Source of the DNA: Delphinus delphis
Taxonomy: Eukaryota; Chordata; Mammalia; Artiodactyla; Delphinidae
Direction: 5' to 3'
NCBI RefSeq assembly: GCF_949987515.2
Contig: NC_082686.1
Coordinates: 45,671,559 to 45,735,558 of the forward strand
Length of the DNA: 64,000 nucleotides
Positions 1 through 64,000 of the stretch are shown one piece after another. The notes under the pieces were generated by a model, which searched no databases, was not told the origin of the DNA, and worked only from the letters and a program-made list of their open reading frames with translations. Numbering within the stretch: position 1 is the stretch's first letter; every line of letters starts with the position of its first letter. The position numbers and the translations under genes are program-made.

Positions 1-469
1 ATGTCCTCTGATTTTAATTTTTAAAGAACAATTTTTTTGTCAAGCGGATTTTATTTTTTCTGTTACATTTAAGCTCATAAAATCCTCTCCCACAATGCCC
101 ACAGTACATTGTGTGTTTACTTCTCGGTTCATATGGCTTTTGCTTTTTAGGCATAAGTGAGACTTTAGTTTCCTTTACATTTAGTGTCATATGTGATAGT
201 CTGTAAGTCCTGGCAATTTACTAACTGTTGACTAATTTCCAATTTCATAAAAATGTGTTTTCCTGATTAAAGTAAATTCAGACTTATTTTTTTTCTTTAA
301 AGTATATAGGAGTAGTGACTATTAAAATTGTTTTCAGTGCCATTTAAAATTCTTCCTGGATTTATTTGTGTGAAAATCATCCCACAAGTATGTGAAAATT
401 TGCTAAAATACAGCAATCCGTAAAACAAAATACCATTGTTCTCCTAAACTTTCCTCTTCCTCCTTTTAG
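1..469 (+). other. CRYBG3 intron end, no feature seen
   Basis: AT-rich intron sequence before the first exon in the window. I see no repeat family or coding signal apart from the pyrimidine tract and acceptor at its right end. Confidence 0.7.
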
Positions 470-42669
<42,200 letters not shown>

Positions 42670-43136
42670 GAGAATCTGCAGCATCCCTGAGAGAGAGCAA
42701 GGGGAGAAGGACCCTCATGCCCCGTGAAAAGGAAGCTACCTGTCCTCATGCTTCTGGGATCACTGAGCAGAATGAACTTCTTCCCCAACCTTGAAGACTA
42801 TTGTTGTTAACCATGGAAAAGCTCAAAATATTCTTGCCAGTCATCCAGTGTTCCTATGAAGAAGGCGTTAACGATTTCTGGGAAAGGTTCTACTCCTGCT
42901 TGATCTCCAGCTTCGGTGAGCAAGCTTCTTGAAGTCTCTTCTCTCTCCTTTCCACCAAACACGAATCCTATCCCTGATAGCCATTATAGGACACTGGTGA
43001 TGCTGTCATCCTGTGTTAATTAACCTCCTAGTAGATGTGTGTGTGAATGCAAGGCACAGAGAAGCAGAGTCCTATAGGTCAAGTCATACTTTTAAAAAGA
43101 TGAATAATATTTTTAGCAATATCTGAAAACATATTT

Positions 43137-43142
43137 AATAAA
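43137..43142 (+). terminator. Possible proximal poly(A) signal of CRYBG3
   Basis: A canonical AATAAA on the plus strand about 470 bases after the CRYBG3 stop, in an AT-rich context, with another ATTAAA about 35 bases later. It would give a short 3' UTR isoform. Use is inferred, not shown. Confidence 0.5.
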
Positions 43143-44305
43143 CCTTACTATTAAGCTGCTGTATTAGATAAACATTAAAGGTTCCCTATTGAAGCTTTTA
43201 TAACTGAAGCACCGTAAGTATTCACACTTGTAACTGACCCCAGGGAGGGGACCTCAGCTTTGTAAGGAAAAGGCTCAAGTACAGGAGTGTTTTCTGTGGC
43301 TGTTGTTTGCTCGGTCCTTCAAACTAAAAAAGCACAAGTAGCCTGCGGCTGTCCTTGCACTCTAAGTATTAACAGAGACACCCTTCTGGGTGACAAGACT
43401 GTAAGTAACTGGGGCTTACCTATCCTGGTTCTGAGACCTCACCTGATCTACCCTCAAGAAGTGTTTATAAAGACTCTGTCACCTACGTGTAAGAATAGTC
43501 AAATTTTTCTTTGCCTGAAGTAAGGGGAAATTTCAGATGTTCAAATTAAGACCAAGTAGTATGTGATCCTTGACTATACCACTTTACTTTACAAAATGTG
43601 ACAGAAAACTCAGTTTTTCACTCCCATTTTAAATAGCTTTCATTCAAGCAAAATCAGGTAGGATAATGTCTTTGACTTAGTTTCAAGTAATCATTACCAC
43701 CATCACTATACAATTCTCAAGCATTTTTCCCTCCTGAGTTGGTTTTAAACTTACATTGAGACAACTGTTCCCTTCATCCCCAACTTTTGCCAGAAGGCAG
43801 AAAAAGGTCTGCTCTATTTTTATATACAGAAAGATTAAATTCTCCAATGATATTTTTAAAAATATCAACCTGTATGCACTTTAGAATGTTAACAGTGAAC
43901 TGTTTAAACTCAAAGACCCACTATTTTGAGTATTTTTTATAGACTTGGTCTTTCCATGTAAATATTATTGTGTTTTTTTTTTTCCCTTCCCTTCAATCTC
44001 AGGCTCTTTTGTCATCTTTCAAGCAACATCTGTAAAACTATTTTATGCCCACTGATGTGAGTGCCTGTTAGTGTGGCAGTATTATTTAATGAAATTGATG
44101 TTATAGGGTAACTTTATTTTAATGGGAGGCCTTGTGTGTACACAAAGGTAGGTATGTATATTTTCACTGTAAAAAACCAAGTTAAAAAATTCTTCATGTT
44201 AATTGTTTAAAATTTTTCTAGAGCCAGTGAGGCTCTTTAAAGAAGTTGTTTCTTCCAAAGAACAAAGACAAAGCCAGGTAACGACATGTAAATTTAAATG
44301 ATACA

Positions 44306-44311
44306 TTTATT
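44306..44311 (-). terminator. Likely poly(A) signal of RIOX2
   Basis: AATAAA on the minus strand (TTTATT on plus), 300 bases after the RIOX2 stop, with a T/G-rich downstream stretch on the minus strand (CTTTGTCTTTGTTC region near 44260-44275). A further minus-strand AATAAA at 44113-44118 is an alternative. Confidence 0.6.
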
Positions 44312-44341
44312 GAGCTGTGCCTTTTCTACCACACTGGATTA

Positions 44342-44347
44342 AATAAA
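44342..44347 (+). terminator. Likely distal poly(A) signal of CRYBG3
   Basis: AATAAA embedded in ATTAAATAAA, followed 20-30 bases on by a T/G-rich run (GGTTTTTGTC) suitable as a downstream element. It lies opposite the RIOX2 signal at 44306-44311. Confidence 0.6.
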
Positions 44348-44611
44348 CTTGTCAAGAAGTACGGTTTTTGTCACCTTCTGGGACATTTAGTAATTTGCTG
44401 TTCTTTCTTCTATGTACCTCTGTTAGTACACATGGCCAACTGGTCACCTTTAACAGGTAGGTCTCATGTTATGTTATTAGATACACAGGTAAGGAAAGTT
44501 ACATTCATTATGTCCTTGGTTCAAAGCAACAGGGGCTCCCTAGCATGTAAATCTTTGCAGAATCAAGTGTCTACTATTTTATATATACATATTTAAAAAG
44601 AAGCAAAGGCA

Positions 44612-60751
<16,140 letters not shown>

Positions 60752-60769
60752 TTAGAAACAAGGAATATG

Positions 60770-61300
60770 TTCTTATGCGCTCAGCAAGTCTTTATCACAC
60801 AGCTATTATGTTCCAGACACCTGGAATTCAACGGTGCCCAAGCCAGCACCTCTGTCCTCAGGACCCTTCCGTCCTCGTGCAGAACAGCACAGAGAAGAGG
60901 CAGCAGCAGACGAGACTGGAGAGGCAGGCAACAGGGAGTCATAGGATCTTAAGCAGGACAAGGACAGGATCCAATGCACACTTATAAAAGCTCACTCGGG
61001 CTGCGGTGTGGGGAATTGATTGTAGAAAAGCAAGAGAGAGCCGTGGGGAAGCTACGAAGGCAGCAGCGTAGGCTGGGAGTGACCAGGGTGGTGGGCAAGG
61101 GAGAGAGAAGTAGAAAAGTCGAGATGCGCTCAGAAAGCAGCACTGACGGGACATGCTGATGGCTGGGGTATGGGAGCGGGGAGAATAAATCAGAGAAACA
61201 TTCTTGGGTTTTTGACTGAGGCAGTTAGTCAGCTCCCAGTTCCACTGAAATGGGAAAGATCTGCTAAAGAACAAGCATTCAGGGGGAAGAAAAGAAAAGC
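60770..61300 (-). repeat. L2 fragment
   Basis: Reverse L2: TGTTCCAGACACCTGGAATT, GATCTTAAGCAGGACAAGG, TAAAAGCTCACTCGGGCTGC, GTGGGGAATTGATTGTAGAA and AGCAGCACTGACGGGACATG. Confidence 0.65.
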
Positions 61301-61624
61301 CGTACATTAGCAGTGTTAAGTGTGAGCTGCTAAGACCCCCATGTGCTGCCTGGCTAAGTCTGAAGTTCTGGCAAGACGAAGAGCTAGGGGGTACATCTGG
61401 GAACTGCCTGCACAAAAGGGTACTCAGAGCAATGGAAGCAGAAATGACTACCTAGGAAGGGGGTACAAGACAGCGAAGGGGCAAACAGGGTCGAGGAATG
61501 CTCCCTTTCTCCAGTGGCTAATCAGCTCTTCAGGGCCTAAGTCGAACTGAGGGGCCTAGAGAGGAGCCACACATCCCTGCAAGGTAGAAACCTGACTGTC
61601 CCGAGGCAGGTGAGAGAGGAGAGG

Positions 61625-61870
61625 CAGCAGTTAGGCCACGTAGGTATCGGCACTTCCTATGTGCCAGGCACTGTTTCCAAGTGCTTTTACCTACTTCAGT
61701 TGTACAACCCTCCCCGCCACCCCGTCTCATATGGTGGGTCCTACCAATGAGGAAATGCCAATGAGGAAACGGGCACGAGAACACACAGCCAATGAATGAT
61801 GGAGCCAGGATTCAAATCCATGCAGCCTGGCTCCGGAGCCCACACCTTTAACCATGACTCTATATTGCCC
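61625..61870 (-). repeat. MIR SINE
   Basis: Reverse MIR: CTATGTGCCAGGCACTGTTT, ACCAATGAGGAAATGCCAAT, CACAGCCAATGAATGATGGA, GCCAGGATTCAAATCCATGC and an ATTGCC end. Confidence 0.8.
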
Positions 61871-62447
61871 CTCTAAGGAACTACCTTAAAGAAGTCACCT
61901 ACAAAGAACACTGCAGAGCCCCTTCAAGCACATGCATGTACAGTGCCTGCCACACACGAGACACTGAAACGTCGAAAGTATCTGCTGAGTAAACCAGTGA
62001 CCACAGCTTGGGAGTCAATCCTACCACTGGACTGAAAAACACCAAAAAAAAAACAAAAAAAACTACAGTATTAAAAATGCCAAGTGGGAAAGAATTGGGT
62101 CAGCATGAAAAAAGCTTTGGGAGACATCTTCAGTATAGACCACTGAGCTTCTCTACTTACACATCTCAGGCAACACAGGAAGGATGATTTTATGGCATCT
62201 GAATAGCTCCCGAGAGTTAAGAGATCTCCCAAGCTGCCTAATTTATACCTGGGAGGGGCCAGCAGGACCTGGCCCTGTAATTACATTTATACAGTAACTA
62301 GAACCAGTTTCTCTCTTGCTCTTTCTCTGTCTCTGATGGCCTGAGAGGTGTCTCAGGACCATATGGGTGACTTTATGGCCCCCAACTCAAGCTTCTGGGT
62401 CTGTAATTGAGGAGTACATGTCTCTTTTCTTCTGAAAAGTTACTGAA

Positions 62448-62778
62448 GGGCTTCCCTCGTTGGCGCAGTGGTTAAGAATCTGCCTGCCAATGCAGGGGAC
62501 ACGGGTTCGAGCCCTGGTCCGGGAAGACCCACATGCCGCGGAGCAATGAAGCCCGTGCGCCACAACTACTGAGCCTGCACTCTAGAGCCCGCGAGCCACA
62601 ACTACTGAAGCCCGTGCGCCTACAGCCCATGCTCCACAATAAGAGAAGCCACCACGATGAGAAGCCTGCGCACCACAATGAAGAGTAGCCCCTGCTCGCC
62701 GCAACTAGAGAAAGCCCGCGCGCAGCAACAAAGACCCAACACAGCCAAAAATAAAATAAAATAAATTAATTTAAAAAA
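62448..62778 (+). repeat. CHR-type SINE, long form (plus)
   Basis: Head CTTCCCTCGTTGGCGCAGTG, B-box GGGTTCGAGCCC, ACAACTACTGAGCCTGCACT units, tail AAAATAAAATAAAATAAATT. A perfect 13-base duplication AAAAGTTACTGAA at 62435-62447 and 62779-62791. Confidence 0.93.
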
Positions 62779-63314
62779 AAAAGTTACTGAAAACCCCATC
62801 ATTTGTACAATTTTTCTATCTCTCCTGGAAATAGAACCTTTAGCTTCTCAGTCTGCCCAGTGTGGCCCACTAGAAAGGGATCTGGAGTCAAATCACCACC
62901 GACCAAGTTGTAGGTACAAGTCAGCTTCTTTATTTGCAAAGGAAGACTCCCACCCTAAGACTGTGGGAAACAGCATATTTATCCCAAAGCCTATTTACAT
63001 TGCAAAGAAGTGTACAACTGTTACAGCTTCACCAGTGCTGACTCTGGCACAAACAAGGCTCCTGAAATCTGTCTCCTTTGACTCGTGACTCCCAACTATG
63101 TCTGGAGATGCCAAGGAGGACCCCAGAACAATGGGAAAGGGAAAGGGAAAGAGGAGGCTCCTCCTCTCTCCACTGACCTATCTGCAGGCTCAGCTGAACA
63201 CAACAGCTAAGACCGGAAGCCCACACTCACACCTAAAGGTGAAAGCAAACATGCCCAAAGCCCTACTACATTTCAATTAATATCTTTAGATATATGGTTA
63301 GGAAAATGCTTTAA

Positions 63315-63445
63315 TTTTGGAATCAGAAGTCCTTACTTAGTAGCTATGGAAAAGTCACATCTGTGAACTCGTTTTTTCCATGTAAAATGGAGACCACAGT
63401 GATTGCCCCAATTATTTCAAATGTCTGTTGGAGGGTTCAAAAGTG
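63315..63445 (+). repeat. MIR SINE fragment
   Basis: Forward MIR: TTTTGGAATCAGAAGTCCTT, GTAGCTATGGAAAAGTCACA, TGTAAAATGGAGACCACAGT and GAGGGTTCAAAAGTGAACAC. Confidence 0.75.
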
Positions 63446-64000
63446 AACACATGTAAATATCTGGTAAACTCATCTGGACTCCTGATACACGGATTACCCA
63501 AAGCAGATGGGGAACAACCCACCACTCTCTGGTTACCTCCTTACTCATTTCCAGACAAACTAGAATAATAAACTGTGCACACGGTGTGACCTGATAAAGA
63601 AAGGGCTGACTGTTCACTCTGATACTCTCTCAATCTGGCCAATGAGGAACTGCCTCTATACTTTCTCTACCCTGATACCGACATATCCATTAGTAAACAC
63701 ACACACAACACTAAATCTGGTCACAATATAATACTTGGAACCCGGCTTCTAGTGTAAGAGGGTGAGCTCCTGAGGCCCAACAGATTTCTCAAGTCCTGGT
63801 GGTGGAAAAAACAAGCAAAACAGGATGCATCCTAGTCTAGCCCGGGGGCTGCGTTGAGATGGGAAAGCTCATCCTTCCTGCTTTAATAAACATGGCTAGA
63901 GAGCTGAGTCAACAGGGCAAAGGAAACACAGTCTTGGCCACTTGAAACTGGGGAAGAGGAACATGCAGCACTTAAGCAGACGAGCAGAGAAGAGCCCAAG

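Larger units (their letters stand above)
42670..44365 (+). other. CRYBG3: CRYBG3 3' UTR (estimated end)
   Basis: This repeat-free stretch follows the CRYBG3 stop. It has one possible early poly(A) signal at 43137 and a stronger one at 44342. The right end is estimated at 15-25 bases after the distal signal. No open frame in it looks coding. Confidence 0.7.
44285..44611 (-). other. RIOX2: RIOX2 3' UTR (estimated end)
   Basis: The stretch from the RIOX2 stop to about 20 bases beyond the minus-strand AATAAA at 44306-44311. Its far end is expected to overlap the last 70-90 bases of the CRYBG3 3' UTR. Confidence 0.6.

Overview
This is a window of a mammalian nuclear genome, almost certainly a cetacean. 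The main evidence is fourteen copies and fragments of the tRNA-derived CHR SINE family found in whales, dolphins and hippos (the usual 5' end is GGGCTTCCCTGGTGGCGCAG). Most of them are flanked by clear target-site duplications. Between them lie older mammalian repeats (MIR, L2, L1M, MaLR LTR, Tigger, hAT). The window is AT-rich, its genes are split into short exons, and no bacterial or organellar features are seen.

Two protein-coding genes occupy the window tail to tail. The plus strand carries the last ten coding exons of CRYBG3 (positions 470 to 42669). They encode the C-terminal 404 residues: beta/gamma-crystallin Greek-key motifs followed by a ricin-B type beta-trefoil with QIW/QKW/QKW motifs. 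The minus strand carries eight 3' coding exons of RIOX2 (MINA53), from 60700 down to 44612. They encode about 320 residues from the JmjC core to the stop; the N-terminal exons and promoter lie beyond 64000. All junctions keep frame and use GT/AG, so neither gene shows a disabling change here. The order CRYBG3 then RIOX2, convergent, matches human chromosome 3q11.2 (from memory).

Layout: 1-12.1 kb holds the first five CRYBG3 exons, with a dense repeat cluster at 7.9-10.0 kb. 12.1-26.6 kb is a large intron with old L1 pieces, a MaLR LTR split by a CHR SINE, Tigger and L2. 26.6-29.9 kb has two exons. 29.9-40.3 kb is an intron with a 5.6-kb near-full-length but dead L1 (30984-36620) and a CHR SINE at its tail. 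40.3-44.4 kb has the last three CRYBG3 exons and its 3' UTR, meeting the RIOX2 3' UTR. 44.4-60.7 kb is RIOX2, whose introns hold a 1.6-kb antisense-oriented L2, a second MaLR LTR split by a CHR SINE, and further SINEs. 60.7-64 kb is RIOX2 intron.

I found no undescribed biological system. The observations most worth checking are facing poly(A) signals on the two strands about 30 bp apart, a tandem NAGNAG acceptor in RIOX2 that would add or drop one glutamine, an inverted CHR SINE pair able to form intronic double-stranded RNA, and several clean nested-insertion series useful for dating. Family names for repeats and comparisons with human proteins are from memory; no database search was run.
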